NCBI RefSeq assembly: GCF_019844075.1
Contig: NZ_CP081964.1
Coordinates: 2,728,001 to 2,792,000 of the forward strand
Length of the DNA stretch: 64,000 nucleotides
Origin: Curtobacterium sp. TC1
GTDB lineage: Bacteria > Actinomycetota > Actinomycetes > Actinomycetales > Microbacteriaceae
Reading direction: 5' to 3'
The notes under the pieces were generated by a model. It ran no database searches and was not told where the DNA came from. It was given only the letters and a program-made list of their open reading frames with translations. Within the stretch, counting starts at the first letter, position 1. Each line of letters opens with the position of its first letter. Shown piece after piece: positions 15,748 through 24,822 of this stretch. The position numbers were made by a program, and so were the translations under genes.

Positions 15748-18548
15748 TTCTTCTTGGCCGGCGCCCGTCGGGCCGGCGTCTTCTTCTTGACCGGGCCCTT
15801 GGCGCGCTTGTCCGCGATGAGCTGGACGGCACGGGCGTGGTCGACGGCCTCGACGTCCTCGCCCTTCGGGATCGTCGCGTTCGTCTCGCCGTCGGTGACG
15901 TAGGGGCCGAAGCGGCCGTCCTTCATCTTGATCGGCTTGCCGGACACGGGGTCCGCCTCGAACTCCTTCAGCGCGGAGCTCGCGGCACGGTTGCCGCCGT
16001 ACTTCGGCTGCGAAAAGATCTCGAGCGCACCGGCGAGGTCGATGTCGAAGATCGCGTCCTCGCCGGGCAGGGTCCGGGTGTCCGTCCCCTTCTTCAGGTA
16101 GGGGCCGTAGCGACCGTTCTGCGCGGTGATGTCGTTGCCGGTCTCCGGGTCCTGGCCGACGACGCGGGGCAGGTCGAGGAGCTTCAGCGCGGTCTCGAGG
16201 TCGACGGTCGCCGGGTCCATCGACTTGAACAGCGAGGCCGTCCGTTCCTTGGGTGCCGCGGCCTTCTTCGTCGTCCTCTTCGCCGGGGCCTTCTTCGCCG
16301 GTGCCTTCTTGCCGGTCGTGGTCTCGGCGGGGGCCTCGGCCGCTGCGGGCTCGGGCACAGCCGCGGTCTCGACGACCTCGCCGGTCTTCGGGTCGACGGT
16401 GGGCTCGGGCTCCGGGGTGCGCTCCGTGACGTAGGGACCGAAGCGGCCGTCCTTCGCCAGGACCTCCTTGCCGGTGTCCGGGTTGATGCCCACGACGCGG
16501 TCGCCGATGACGGGGGCGTCGACGAGTTCCTTCGCCTTCTCGACGGTCAGCTCGTCGGGGGCCAGGTCCTCGGGGACGTTGACGCGACGCGGCTTCTCCG
16601 GGTCGTCGCTCGGCACCTCGATGTAGGGGCCGTACCGACCGATCCGCAGGGTGAGGCCCGGTGCGAGCTCGACCGAGTTGATCTCACGCGCGTCGATCTC
16701 ACCGAGGTTGTCGATGACGGTCCGCAGGCCGCGCTGGTCGTCGTCGCCCCCACCGAAGTAGAAGCCCTTGAGCCAGTCGACCCGGTCGGCGTCGCCGCGG
16801 GCGATCCGGTCGAGGTCCTCTTCCATCTCGGCGGTGAAGTCGTACTCGACCAGTTCGCCGAAGTACTCCTCCAACAGCCGGACCACGCTGAACGCGATCC
16901 AGTTCGGCACGAGCTGGGTGCCGCGCAGCGACACGTAGCCGCGGTCGATGATCGTCGGGCTGATCGTCGGGTACGTCGACGGACGCCCGATCCCCAGCTC
17001 TTCCAGCGTCTTGATGAGGCTGGCCTCGGTGAAGCGCGGCGGCGGCGTGGTGTCGTGGCCCTTCGCCAGCACGTCGTGCACCTCGAGGTGCTCGCCCTGC
17101 TTGACGTCGGGCAGGGCGACGTCCTGCCCGGCACGCTCGCTCGACTCGTGACGGTCCTCGTCGCGGCCCTCTTCGTAGGCGCTGAGGAAGCCGCGGAAGG
17201 TGATGACGGTGCCGGACGCGGTGAACTCGGCGTCGGTGCCGTTCGCGGTCGACGTGATGCCCTCGACCGACTCGGTCGACGCGATGCCGAGCACGATCGA
17301 CGCGGTCGAACCCTTGGCGTCCGCCATCTGGGACGCGATGGTGCGCTTCCAGATGAGGTCGTAGAGCCGCCACTCGACGCCGGTCAGCGTGCCCTGGAGC
17401 TCCTGCGGGGTGCGGAAGGAGTCACCCGACGGGCGGATCGCCTCGTGCGCCTCCTGCGCGTTCTTGCTCTTGCTCGCGTACAGGCGGGGCTTGTCCGGCA
17501 CCGTCGCGGCGCCGTACAGGTCGGCCGCCTGCTTGCGTGCGGCGTCGATCGCCTGCTTCGAGAGCGAGACCGAGTCGGTACGGATGTAGGTGATGTAGCC
17601 GTTCTCGTACAGGGTCTGGGCTGCACGCGCCGTCTGCCGCGGCGACAGGCGCAGCTTGCGCGCTGCCTCCTGCTGCAGGGTCGACGTGGTGAACGGTGCC
17701 GCCGGACGCCGGGTGTACGGCTTCGAATCGACGCTGCGGACGGTGGCGTCCCCGGCGCGCTCGAGCACGGCGGTCAGCGAGGCGGCTGCGGCCTCGTCGA
17801 GGCGCACGACGTCGCCACTGAGCGCACCGCGGTCGTCGAAGTCGCGCCCCGAGGCGACGCGGGTTCCCTGGATCCGGGCGAGTCGCGCCGAGAAGGAGGA
17901 CTCCCCCGCCTTCTCGAAGCGCGCGGAGAGGTCCCAGTAGTTCGCGGAGACGAAGGCGAGGCGTTCGCGCTCACGGTCGACCACGAGCCGGGTCGCGGCG
18001 GACTGCACACGACCGGCCGAGAGGCCGGGGGCGACCTTGCGCCACAGGACCGGCGAGACCTCGTACCCGTAGAGACGGTCGAGGATGCGGCGGGTCTCCT
18101 GCGCGTCGACGAGGGCGGTGTCGAGCTCACGGGTGGCCTCCTGCGCCCGCTGGATCGCCTCCTTCGTGATCTCGTGGAAGACCATCCGCTTGACGGGGAC
18201 CTTCGGCTTGAGGACCTGGAGCAGGTGCCAGGCGATCGCTTCACCCTCGCGGTCTTCATCTGTTGCGAGGTAGAGCTCGTCGGCGTCCTTGAGCGCACGC
18301 TTGAGCTCGGCGACCGTCTTCTTCTTGGCATCGGACACGACGTAGTACGGCTCGAAGCCGTTGTCGACGTCCACCGAGAACTTGCCGAGGGAGCCCTTCT
18401 TGAGCTCGGCCGGCAGGTTCTTCGGCTCGACGAGGTCGCGGATGTGTCCGACCGAGGCCTGGACTTCGTATCCGTCACCGAGGTATTGCGCGATCGTCTT
18501 CGCCTTCGCAGGGCTCTCGACGATCACGAGCTTCTTCGTGCCTGGCAC
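15744..18548 (-). CDS. topA: DNA topoisomerase I
   Basis: A 934-residue type IA topoisomerase relaxing negative supercoils. The TOPRIM domain begins KKLVIVESPAKAKTI, the DxD/E segment is in YLATDEDREGEAIAWHLL, and the catalytic Tyr lies in GYITYIRTDS (about 322). The C-terminus has four repeats of the actinobacterial type (GRYGPYL, GRFGPYV) and a Lys/Ala-rich tail used for DNA binding. I chose the GTG at 18548 because AAGGAGAC lies just upstream and the protein then begins directly before the TOPRIM strand. First gene of topA-tmk-holB. Confidence 0.95.
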   Translation of the reverse strand: MPGTKKLVIVESPAKAKTIAQYLGDGYEVQASVGHIRDLVEPKNLPAELKKGSLGKFSVDVDNGFEPYYVVSDAKKKTVAELKRALKDADELYLATDEDREGEAIAWHLLQVLKPKVPVKRMVFHEITKEAIQRAQEATRELDTALVDAQETRRILDRLYGYEVSPVLWRKVAPGLSAGRVQSAATRLVVDRERERLAFVSANYWDLSARFEKAGESSFSARLARIQGTRVASGRDFDDRGALSGDVVRLDEAAAASLTAVLERAGDATVRSVDSKPYTRRPAAPFTTSTLQQEAARKLRLSPRQTARAAQTLYENGYITYIRTDSVSLSKQAIDAARKQAADLYGAATVPDKPRLYASKSKNAQEAHEAIRPSGDSFRTPQELQGTLTGVEWRLYDLIWKRTIASQMADAKGSTASIVLGIASTESVEGITSTANGTDAEFTASGTVITFRGFLSAYEEGRDEDRHESSERAGQDVALPDVKQGEHLEVHDVLAKGHDTTPPPRFTEASLIKTLEELGIGRPSTYPTISPTIIDRGYVSLRGTQLVPNWIAFSVVRLLEEYFGELVEYDFTAEMEEDLDRIARGDADRVDWLKGFYFGGGDDDQRGLRTVIDNLGEIDAREINSVELAPGLTLRIGRYGPYIEVPSDDPEKPRRVNVPEDLAPDELTVEKAKELVDAPVIGDRVVGINPDTGKEVLAKDGRFGPYVTERTPEPEPTVDPKTGEVVETAAVPEPAAAEAPAETTTGKKAPAKKAPAKRTTKKAAAPKERTASLFKSMDPATVDLETALKLLDLPRVVGQDPETGNDITAQNGRYGPYLKKGTDTRTLPGEDAIFDIDLAGALEIFSQPKYGGNRAASSALKEFEADPVSGKPIKMKDGRFGPYVTDGETNATIPKGEDVEAVDHARAVQLIADKRAKGPVKKKTPARRAPAKKK

Positions 18549-19012
18549 GTGTCTCCTTGATCCGTGGTGCTGGTCGGCCCTGGACACGAACGTGTCCGGG
18601 TCGCCCGGGACATCGGTGACCGGTGGCCGACAGGCACACCATACACACAGTGCTCGGGCTGGCAGTCCGCCGGACCGGCGACCGCGGATGCGCCGACGGC
18701 GAACGGTCCGGAGCCGACGACCACGCGCACCCGGGCCGTCGTGGCGGTGAGGTCGCAGCTCGCGAGCGCCGAGCCGTTCGCCCGCGCGACCCGCTCGGCG
18801 ACGTCACACGGCTGCCCGGTGAGGAGCCCGATCGACGTCGCGGCGGCCGAGGTCGCGGCGGCGTCGGCGGCGTCCCCGGCCCGGACCACCTGCGTGCGGT
18901 GTCCGGCGGCGGCGAGCGCCGCCGACGCGACGAGCACCCCGATGCCCAGGACCGCGGCGACGAGCACGGTCACCGAACCGCGCTCGGGGTCAGCGTCCTC
19001 GTGCCGCGGCAC
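18524..19012 (-). CDS. Tad-locus small secreted protein (Rv3654c/TadG-like)
   Basis: A 162-residue protein with one N-terminal membrane segment in the arrangement of pseudopilins and TadE/G proteins (DPERGSVTVLVAAVLGIGVL), then a Cys-containing domain. Family members lie at the end of actinobacterial tad operons, as here. GTG start at 19012 overlaps the TadE-like gene by 23 bases, and the last 25 bases overlap the topA start. The C-terminal 25 residues are unlike the rest, so the true end is less certain than the start. Confidence 0.7.
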   Translation of the reverse strand: MPRHEDADPERGSVTVLVAAVLGIGVLVASAALAAAGHRTQVVRAGDAADAAATSAAATSIGLLTGQPCDVAERVARANGSALASCDLTATTARVRVVVGSGPFAVGASAVAGPADCQPEHCVYGVPVGHRSPMSRATRTRSCPGPTSTTDQGDTCQARRSS

Positions 19013-19340
19013 AGGCCGTCGCCCGGAGCGGCAGCACTGCGAACGGACCGGTGCCGCCGCGCGTGGCGTCGACGCACACCAGGTCGGCCGTGCGCCGGAC
19101 GGTGACGGAGGATCCCGGCGCGATCCGCTCGGCGGCAGCGAGTCCGACGGCGTCGTCCCCGCGTCCGACACCCCGCGCAGCCACCGCCGCGGCCGACTGC
19201 AGGCGTCCCTGTCCGTCGACGACGAGGACGGCCGCGACGAGCAGTGTGAGGACGAGTGCGACGACGGGCAGCACGACCGCGAACTCGACCGTGACCGAGC
19301 CCCGGTCACCGGATCCCGCACGGTCACAGCGCGAGGGCAC
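18990..19340 (-). CDS. TadE-family minor pilin-like protein
   Basis: A 116-residue protein with the TadE signature DRGSVTVEFAVVLPVVALVLTLLVAAVLVV, a single hydrophobic helix with the conserved Glu following a Gly-Ser cleavage-like site. It is a minor pilin or pseudopilin of the Flp/Tad system. GTG start overlaps the DUF4244-like gene by 17 bases and its end overlaps the TadG-like gene, showing tight coupling. Confidence 0.85.
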   Translation of the reverse strand: MPSRCDRAGSGDRGSVTVEFAVVLPVVALVLTLLVAAVLVVDGQGRLQSAAAVAARGVGRGDDAVGLAAAERIAPGSSVTVRRTADLVCVDATRGGTGPFAVLPLRATACAAARGR

Positions 19341-19536
19341 CGCGGACGAGCTCGGTGAGGATGGTCTGGACCTCGCCCGAGCGCATGACGGCGACGAGCA
19401 CGCCGGCGAACGCCACGGCGGCGAGGATGACGACCGCGTACTCGGCGGTCGCGGACCCCTGGTCGTCCTGGACGGCGGCGTGGAGCCGGTCGGCGACGCG
19501 GCGGGTGCGACGGATGCGGTTCGGTGTGGTGCTCAT
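19324..19536 (-). CDS. Flp-pilin-like DUF4244 protein
   Basis: A 70-residue protein: basic N-terminus, then GSATAEYAVVILAAVAFAGVLVAVM, a hydrophobic helix resembling Flp pilin, and a short tail. Actinobacterial tad loci carry such a DUF4244 protein, presumed to be the main pilin. It lies between the platform gene (85 bp away) and the TadE-like gene. Confidence 0.85.
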   Translation of the reverse strand: MSTTPNRIRRTRRVADRLHAAVQDDQGSATAEYAVVILAAVAFAGVLVAVMRSGEVQTILTELVRGALAL

Positions 19537-19621
19537 GGGTTTCGTCCCTTCTGTTGCGTGGTTTCCAGCGTGGCGCGCGGTCACCGCCCGGTCGGGACCT
19601 CGATCGGCATCTGTGGAGAGG

Positions 19622-20488
19622 TCACCGCGCACCGACGACGGTGGAGGAGAGGACGCCGACCACGACGGGCACCACCCCGACGAGCACGAACGCGGGCAGG
19701 ACGCAGGTGCCGAGCGGCAGCACCAGTCGGACCGCCAGGCGCTCGGCCGCGGCGAGTCCGGCGGCAGCGGCGTCGTCACGGACGTCCTCCGCGGCACGAC
19801 GCAGCAGTCCCGCGGCGGGGACGCCCGCGCGCTGGGCCAGGTCGAGCACCTCGCGCAGGCGGACCGCGTCAGCGGCCGGAGGGACGTTCCCGCCGGTGGC
19901 GCGACGGACCGCCTCTCCGGCCGCGATCCACGAGCCGCCACCGGACACGGCGACCGCCCAGGCGTCGAGGACGACCCCGGGCACGCGCCCGTCCGGCGTC
20001 GCCGACCGGACGAGCCGCGCGGTCCACGCCCGCCCGAGCAGCACGAGCAGCGCCGCGACCGCCGAGCACCCCCAGCCGAGCGGCGATCCGGTGAGGACCT
20101 GCACGGCTCCGGATCCCCACGACGCCCCGAGTCCGAGCCCGAAGAGCGGCAGTGCCAGGACCACGCGGGCACTGGTGCGCGGGCCGGCGAGGGCGACCCG
20201 GATCGCCCGGTCCGATGCCGCCGATCGACGGAGCGCGCCGGCGAGGGCGCCGAGCGTCTCCGCGACGGGCGCGCCGGTCCGTTCCGCGACCCGGAGGACG
20301 ACGGCGATGTCCGCGGACGCCGGGGCGTTCCCGGCCGGGAGCCTGCCGACGAGCTCCCAGGCCCGCGCCGGAGGGACCCCGGCCGCGACGAGCGTCGCCA
20401 CCCGGTCCAGGGTGCCGGCCACGCGCGCCGGGTCGAACGGCGCCGGACGCCGATCGCGCCGCCCTCGGCGGAGCAGCCACCTGCTCAC
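19622..20488 (-). CDS. Type II secretion system F-domain platform protein (TadB/TadC-like)
   Basis: A 288-residue membrane protein of the Tad pilus assembly platform. Two halves each show an F-domain-like helical segment followed by hydrophobic helices: VAGTLDRVATLVAAGVPPARAWELVG in the first, and VLDAWAVAVSGGGSWIAAGEAV with LREVLDLAQRAGVPAAGLLRRAAEDVR in the second. Mycobacterial and streptomycete loci usually have separate tadB and tadC genes, so this looks like a merged or reduced version. GTG start overlaps the ATPase stop by four bases. Confidence 0.75.
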   Translation of the reverse strand: MSRWLLRRGRRDRRPAPFDPARVAGTLDRVATLVAAGVPPARAWELVGRLPAGNAPASADIAVVLRVAERTGAPVAETLGALAGALRRSAASDRAIRVALAGPRTSARVVLALPLFGLGLGASWGSGAVQVLTGSPLGWGCSAVAALLVLLGRAWTARLVRSATPDGRVPGVVLDAWAVAVSGGGSWIAAGEAVRRATGGNVPPAADAVRLREVLDLAQRAGVPAAGLLRRAAEDVRDDAAAAGLAAAERLAVRLVLPLGTCVLPAFVLVGVVPVVVGVLSSTVVGAR

Positions 20489-21501
20489 GGAGCGCCGTCC
20501 ACCGGGCGGACCCCGAGCCTCCCGTCCGACCCGACGTGGAACGCGCCGACCGCGGCGAGCCGTCGCCCGCCTGCCCGGCGCTCGACGTGGAGCACCAGGT
20601 CGAACGCACTGACCGCCTGTCGGGCCAGCGCCTCGACCCCGAGCCCGGCGAGGGCACCGAGCGCCTCGAGCCGAGCGGCGACGTCCGCGACACCGTTCGC
20701 GTGCACGGTGCCGGCACCGCCGTCGTGGCCGGTGTTCAGCGCGGACATCAGCTCGCGGACCTCGGCACCCCGGCACTCCCCCACGACGATCCGGTCGGGT
20801 CGCATCCGCAGCGCCTCGCGCACGAGGCGGTCCAGGCCGAGCGCTCCGACGCCCTCGGCGTTCGCCTGTCGTGCCTCGAGCGCGACCACGTGCGGGTGGG
20901 CGATGCGCAGCTCGGCGACGTCCTCGACCGTGACGATCCGCTCGTCGGCAGGGACGGCGCCGAGCAGCGCGGCGAGCAGGGTGGTCTTGCCGCTGCCGGT
21001 CGCACCGGTGACCAGGACGTTGCGGCGCGCGGCGACGGCGTCCTCGACGACGGAGCGTGGCACCTGCTCGAAGGTGCCGGCGCGTTCGAGCGCGGCAAGG
21101 GTCGGACGCTCGGGGTGCGGGAGTCGGATCGAGACCGCGGTGCCGCCGACCGCGACCGGGGCGAGTACGACGTGCACCCGGATGCCGTCGCCGTGCCGGA
21201 CGTCGGCGCACGGCGTGGTCTCGTCGACGTGGCGTCCGCCGAGCGCCACCAGGCGCGTGGCGAGCTCGCGAGTGCGCGACTCGGTCAGGCGCGGCGCGGC
21301 GGCTTCGAGTCCGCCGCCACGGTCGGTCCAGGTGCCGACACCGCCGACGACCAGGACGTCGGTGACCCCGGCATCGGAGACGAGTCCGGCGAGTTCCTCG
21401 AACTCGACGACACCGTGCGTTCGACGTCGGAGGACGGTGGCGGTCGCGGGAAGCGAAGGCCCGGCCCCGGGCAGGAAGGGCGCGGCACGGTGACGGTGCA
21501 T
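20485..21501 (-). CDS. tadA: TadA/CpaF-type secretion ATPase
   Basis: A 338-residue hexameric ATPase powering Flp/Tad pilus assembly. Walker A is GATGSGKTT (about 164-172); IVTVEDVAELRI and RPDRIVVGECRGAEV are the Asp-box and Walker B segments, and NTGHDGGAGTVHAN is the His-box. It is shorter than typical CpaF proteins. First gene of the tad run; the CpaE-like Ssd regulator that often precedes it is absent. Confidence 0.9.
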   Translation of the reverse strand: MHRHRAAPFLPGAGPSLPATATVLRRRTHGVVEFEELAGLVSDAGVTDVLVVGGVGTWTDRGGGLEAAAPRLTESRTRELATRLVALGGRHVDETTPCADVRHGDGIRVHVVLAPVAVGGTAVSIRLPHPERPTLAALERAGTFEQVPRSVVEDAVAARRNVLVTGATGSGKTTLLAALLGAVPADERIVTVEDVAELRIAHPHVVALEARQANAEGVGALGLDRLVREALRMRPDRIVVGECRGAEVRELMSALNTGHDGGAGTVHANGVADVAARLEALGALAGLGVEALARQAVSAFDLVLHVERRAGGRRLAAVGAFHVGSDGRLGVRPVDGAP

Positions 21502-21700
21502 GACGCCAGAGCGTACGAGGCGAGCCGCTTTCGGCATCTGGTGCCACAAGCAGCCTGTGGAGCGGTAGAGACGCGAGCGACCAACGGACCGGTTTGTCCC
21601 CCGAAACAGAAAGTCGTACCCCACTCCACGGCGCGACAGTCGGCGAGCCTCGCAACCGCTGATCGCAACAGGACCCCGGACGCAGGGCTGCCGAACGGGA

Positions 21701-21714
21701 GTAGCAATTGCTAC
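21701..21714. promoter_or_regulatory. Perfect 14-bp palindrome GTAGCAATTGCTAC
   Basis: AT-centred palindrome 200 bp upstream of tadA in otherwise GC-rich non-coding DNA. Possible operator; no regulator can be named. Apart from this and the 6C RNA, I see nothing recognisable in 21502-22124. Confidence 0.3.
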
Positions 21715-21840
21715 GACGGAGCTGCACGCTCCATGCGTGAGCATGTACCGGTCTGTCCACTCGACCGGCATGCCTGCGCGGATCGCCGCCGATCGCCGGA
21801 GGCCGACGAGCGTCGATCGCTCGAGCCGGACTCCGGGCAA

Positions 21841-21936
21841 AAGAAGAGGCGGCACCGGTTGGGGGGAACTGGTGCCGCCTGGACATCGAAGGATTGGGGG
21901 GAATCCGATTCGATGCCGCCGGAAACGAGTCCAGCA
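21841..21936 (-). ncRNA. 6C RNA
   Basis: On the minus strand two adjacent stem-loops each expose CCCCCC in the loop: GGATT-CCCCCC-AATCC inside a CATCGAA/TTCGATG stem, then AGGCGGCACC/GGTGCCGCCT with loop AGTTCCCCCCAACC. The second stem is followed by TCTTCTTTT, a good intrinsic terminator. This is the defining layout of the actinobacterial 6C RNA. In M. tuberculosis the 6C (B11) RNA also lies next to the ssd-tadA locus, so synteny supports the call. A promoter TTGCCA-N19-TACAGT lies upstream at 21943-21973. Confidence 0.88.
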
Positions 21937-21942
21937 GGAACT

Positions 21943-21973
21943 ACTGTACCCCACGATCCGCCCCTCGTGGCAA
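21943..21973 (-). promoter_or_regulatory. Probable promoter of the 6C RNA
   Basis: Minus-strand TTGCCA (21968-21973) and TACAGT (21943-21948), spaced 19 bases, place transcription start near 21936, just before the first stem. Confidence 0.5.
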
Positions 21974-22124
21974 CCCCCGACACGACCGCCGGGCGTGCCG
22001 CCGCGACCAGGACGCACTCGGACCCGCCGTCGAGCCGCCGCTCGTCACGGAACCGCGCAGCGCACGGGCCGAGGGGTAGTCTCCGTGGCGCACCCTGAGG
22101 ACGCAACGACGCGAAAGGACATCG

Positions 22125-24077
22125 ATGTCCACTCCGACCCAGACCGACCACCGCGAGGACGACGGCGCCACCTTCCCGCCGACACCCGAGTTCGTCGCCG
22201 ACGCCGTCGCGCACGAGGACCTGCACGAGGCCGCCGCCGCCGACCGCGAGGCCTTCTGGGCCGAGCAGTCCCGCAGCCTGCTCGACTGGCGCACCCCGTT
22301 CACGCAGACCCTGGACTGGTCCGGCGCCCCGTTCGCGAAGTGGTTCGCCGACGGCGCGCTCAACGTTGCCGAGAACTGCCTCGACCGGCACGTCCGTGCG
22401 GGCAACGGGGACCGGGTGGCGATCCACTTCGAGGGCGCACCCGGCGACACCCGCCGGATCACCTACGCCGAACTGACCGCCGACGTGCAGCGCGCCGCGA
22501 ACATGCTCACCGACCTCGGCGTCGGGCAGGGCGACCGCGTCGTCGTCTACCTGCCGCTCATCCCCGAGGCCGTCGTGACGATGCTCGCCGTCGCCCGCAT
22601 CGGTGCCGTGCACTCCGTGGTCTTCGGCGGGTTCAGCGCCGAGAGCCTCCGCGCCCGCATCGAGGACGCCGGCGCGAAGCTCGTCGTCACGGCCGACGGC
22701 GGCTGGCGCCGCGGCGCGGTGTCAGCGCTCAAGCCCGCGGTCGACGAGGCGCTCGAGGGCGAGGGCACCGACAGCGTCGAGCACGTCCTGGTCGTCAAGC
22801 GCGGCGGCAACGAGATCGCCTGGAACGACCGCGACCTGTGGTGGCACGACGAGGTCGCGAAGGCCGCCCCGGAGCACACGCCAGAGGCCTTCCCCGCCGA
22901 GACCCCGCTGTTCATCCTGTACACCTCGGGCACGACCGGGAAGCCGAAGGGCATCGTGCACACCTCCGGCGGGTACCTGACCCAGGCCGCGTACACGCAC
23001 AAGAACGTGTTCGACATGCACCCGGAGAAGGACGTCTACTGGTGCACCGCCGACATCGGCTGGATCACCGGGCACTCGTACGTCGTCTACGGCCCCCTGG
23101 CGAACGGCGTGACGCAGGTGCTGTACGAGGGCACACCGGACGAGCCGAAGCCCGGCCGCTGGTGGGACATCGTCGACTCCTACGGCGTCACCGTCCTGTA
23201 CACCGCGCCGACCGCCGTGCGTGCGGCGATGAAGGCCGGCCGCGAGATCCCCGAGGCCCGCAGCCTCGAGAGCCTCCGGCTGCTCGGCAGTGTCGGCGAA
23301 CCCATCAACCCCGAGGCGTGGAACTGGTACCGCCAGGTCATCGGCCACGACCGCACGCCCATCGTCGACACGTGGTGGCAGACCGAGACCGGCGCGATCA
23401 TGATCTCCGCCCTGCCCGGCGTCACGAAGCTCAAGCCCGGCGCCGCGCAGACGCCGCTGCCCGGCATCGTCGCGGAGATCGTCGACGACGACGGCAACCG
23501 TGCCGACCCCGGCGAGAGCGGCTACCTCACCATCACCGAGCCGTGGCCGTCGATGGCGCGCGGTATCTGGGGCGACCCGGACCGCTTCGTCGAGACGTAC
23601 TGGTCGAGGTTCCCCGGCCGGTACTTCGCCGGCGACGGTGCACGGCTCGACGGTCAGGGCGACATCTGGATCCAGGGCCGCGTCGACGACGTCATGAACG
23701 TCTCCGGACACCGCCTGTCGACGGCCGAGATCGAGTCCGCCCTGGTCGGGCACGAGGGCGTCGCCGAGGCCGCCGTCGTCGGAGCCGCCGACGAGACCAC
23801 CGGACAGGCGGTCGTCGCGTACGTCATCCTGACGGCGGAGGCAGCGGCGGACGTCGACCGCGAATCCGCATCGACCGAACTCCGCAACTGGGTGGGCAAG
23901 CGCATCGGTGCGATCGCGAAGCCCCGCCAGGTGGTCATCGTCCCCGAACTACCCAAGACGCGCTCCGGCAAGATCATGCGGCGCCTGCTGCGCGACGCAG
24001 CCGAGGGCCGCCGCATCGGCGACACGACGACGCTGGCCGACCCGACGATCATGGCGACCATCGCGGAACTCATGTAG
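22125..24077 (+). CDS. acs: Acetate-CoA ligase (acetyl-CoA synthetase)
   Basis: A 650-residue AMP-forming enzyme converting acetate, ATP and CoA to acetyl-CoA. YTSGTTGKPKG (about 265-275) is the P-loop, TWWQTETGAIM the substrate-pocket segment, and the catalytic, acetylatable Lys lies in TRSGKIMRR (about 615). The ATG has AAAGGA upstream. With ackA-pta elsewhere in the window, the cell has both the high- and low-affinity acetate routes. It is convergent with the RidA gene across a terminator. Confidence 0.96.
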   Translation: MSTPTQTDHREDDGATFPPTPEFVADAVAHEDLHEAAAADREAFWAEQSRSLLDWRTPFTQTLDWSGAPFAKWFADGALNVAENCLDRHVRAGNGDRVAIHFEGAPGDTRRITYAELTADVQRAANMLTDLGVGQGDRVVVYLPLIPEAVVTMLAVARIGAVHSVVFGGFSAESLRARIEDAGAKLVVTADGGWRRGAVSALKPAVDEALEGEGTDSVEHVLVVKRGGNEIAWNDRDLWWHDEVAKAAPEHTPEAFPAETPLFILYTSGTTGKPKGIVHTSGGYLTQAAYTHKNVFDMHPEKDVYWCTADIGWITGHSYVVYGPLANGVTQVLYEGTPDEPKPGRWWDIVDSYGVTVLYTAPTAVRAAMKAGREIPEARSLESLRLLGSVGEPINPEAWNWYRQVIGHDRTPIVDTWWQTETGAIMISALPGVTKLKPGAAQTPLPGIVAEIVDDDGNRADPGESGYLTITEPWPSMARGIWGDPDRFVETYWSRFPGRYFAGDGARLDGQGDIWIQGRVDDVMNVSGHRLSTAEIESALVGHEGVAEAAVVGAADETTGQAVVAYVILTAEAAADVDRESASTELRNWVGKRIGAIAKPRQVVIVPELPKTRSGKIMRRLLRDAAEGRRIGDTTTLADPTIMATIAELM

Positions 24078-24083
24078 TCCTGG

Positions 24084-24140
24084 GAACGAAAGCAGGGCCT
24101 CCAGTCAGATCCGGACTGGAGGCCCTGCTCACGTTCGTTC
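24084..24140. terminator. Bidirectional terminator between acs and ridA
   Basis: Sixteen-base arms AGCAGGGCCTCCAGTC / GACTGGAGGCCCTGCT with a 7-base loop, extended by outer GAACGAA / TTCGTTC. Well placed to end both convergent transcripts. Confidence 0.85.
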
Positions 24141-24155
24141 CGTCGGTCGCCGCCG

Positions 24156-24617
24156 TCAGGCGGTGAGCTCCACCACCAGCTCGACCTCGACAGGAGCGTC
24201 CAGCGGCAGCACCGCCACGCCCACCGCGCTGCGCGCGTGGACGCCGGCGTCGCCGAAGACCTCGCCGACGAGGGTGGAGGCGCCGTTCGCGACCCCGGGC
24301 TGGCCCGTGAAGGACGGCTCCGAGGCGACGAACACGGTGACCTTGACGACCCGGGCGACGCGGTCGAGCGAGCCGGCGACCGACTCGACGGCGGCCAGGG
24401 CGTTGAGCGCGGCCACGCGGGCCTGCGCGGTGGCGGTCTCGGCGTCGACCGACGCCCCGACCTTGCCGGTGACGGGCAGTGCGCCGTCGACGAACGGCAA
24501 CTGGCCGGCCGTGTAGACGTACTGGCCGGTGACGACCGCAGGGACGTAGGCGGCGACGGGTGCGGCGACCGGCGGGAGCGTCAGCCCCAGCTCGGCGAGG
24601 CGGTCCGCGACGGTCAT
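24156..24617 (-). CDS. RidA-family protein (enamine/imine deaminase-like)
   Basis: A 153-residue YjgF/RidA-type protein. The family segments are VVTGQYVYTAGQLPFVDG, a central helix QARVAALNALAAVES, VVKVTVFVASEPSF and the C-terminal ARSAVGVAVLPLDAPVEVE. The conserved Arg that binds the imine carboxylate is present in the ARSAVG segment. It probably protects PLP enzymes from reactive enamines, though this longer subgroup is less studied. ATG overlaps the upstream DUF4177-like stop (ATGA). Confidence 0.85.
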   Translation of the reverse strand: MTVADRLAELGLTLPPVAAPVAAYVPAVVTGQYVYTAGQLPFVDGALPVTGKVGASVDAETATAQARVAALNALAAVESVAGSLDRVARVVKVTVFVASEPSFTGQPGVANGASTLVGEVFGDAGVHARSAVGVAVLPLDAPVEVELVVELTA

Positions 24618-24772
24618 GCGTCGGCCTTCGGGCGCTTGAGGTACGCGACGAGCCCACCCTCGGGGCCGGTGACGATCTGGACCAGCTCCCAGCCCTCGTC
24701 CCCGTAGTTGTTGAGGATGGCGGTGGTGTTGTGGATCATCAGGGGCGTGGTGAAGTACTCCCAGCGAGTCAT
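24614..24772 (-). CDS. Small DUF4177-like protein
   Basis: A 52-residue protein beginning MTRWEYFTTPLMIHNTT and containing NNYGDEGWELVQIV, the hallmark of DUF4177-type small proteins (W-E-Y near the start, GxxGWELV in the middle). Its stop codon overlaps the ridA ATG, so the pair is translationally coupled, an arrangement common in Actinobacteria. Function unknown. It is divergent from the PBP gene with only 50 bases between starts. Confidence 0.85.
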   Translation of the reverse strand: MTRWEYFTTPLMIHNTTAILNNYGDEGWELVQIVTGPEGGLVAYLKRPKADA

Positions 24773-24822
24773 GCGGTTCCTTGCCAGCCTTTCAGTCGTG
24801 GGTGTCGTTTAGGCTGCATCCT

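Noticed and set aside
15837..18560. 907-residue frame opposite topA
   Set aside because: Exact antisense shadow of topA; composition is Arg/Val/Gly-biased with no domain, as expected opposite a high-GC gene.
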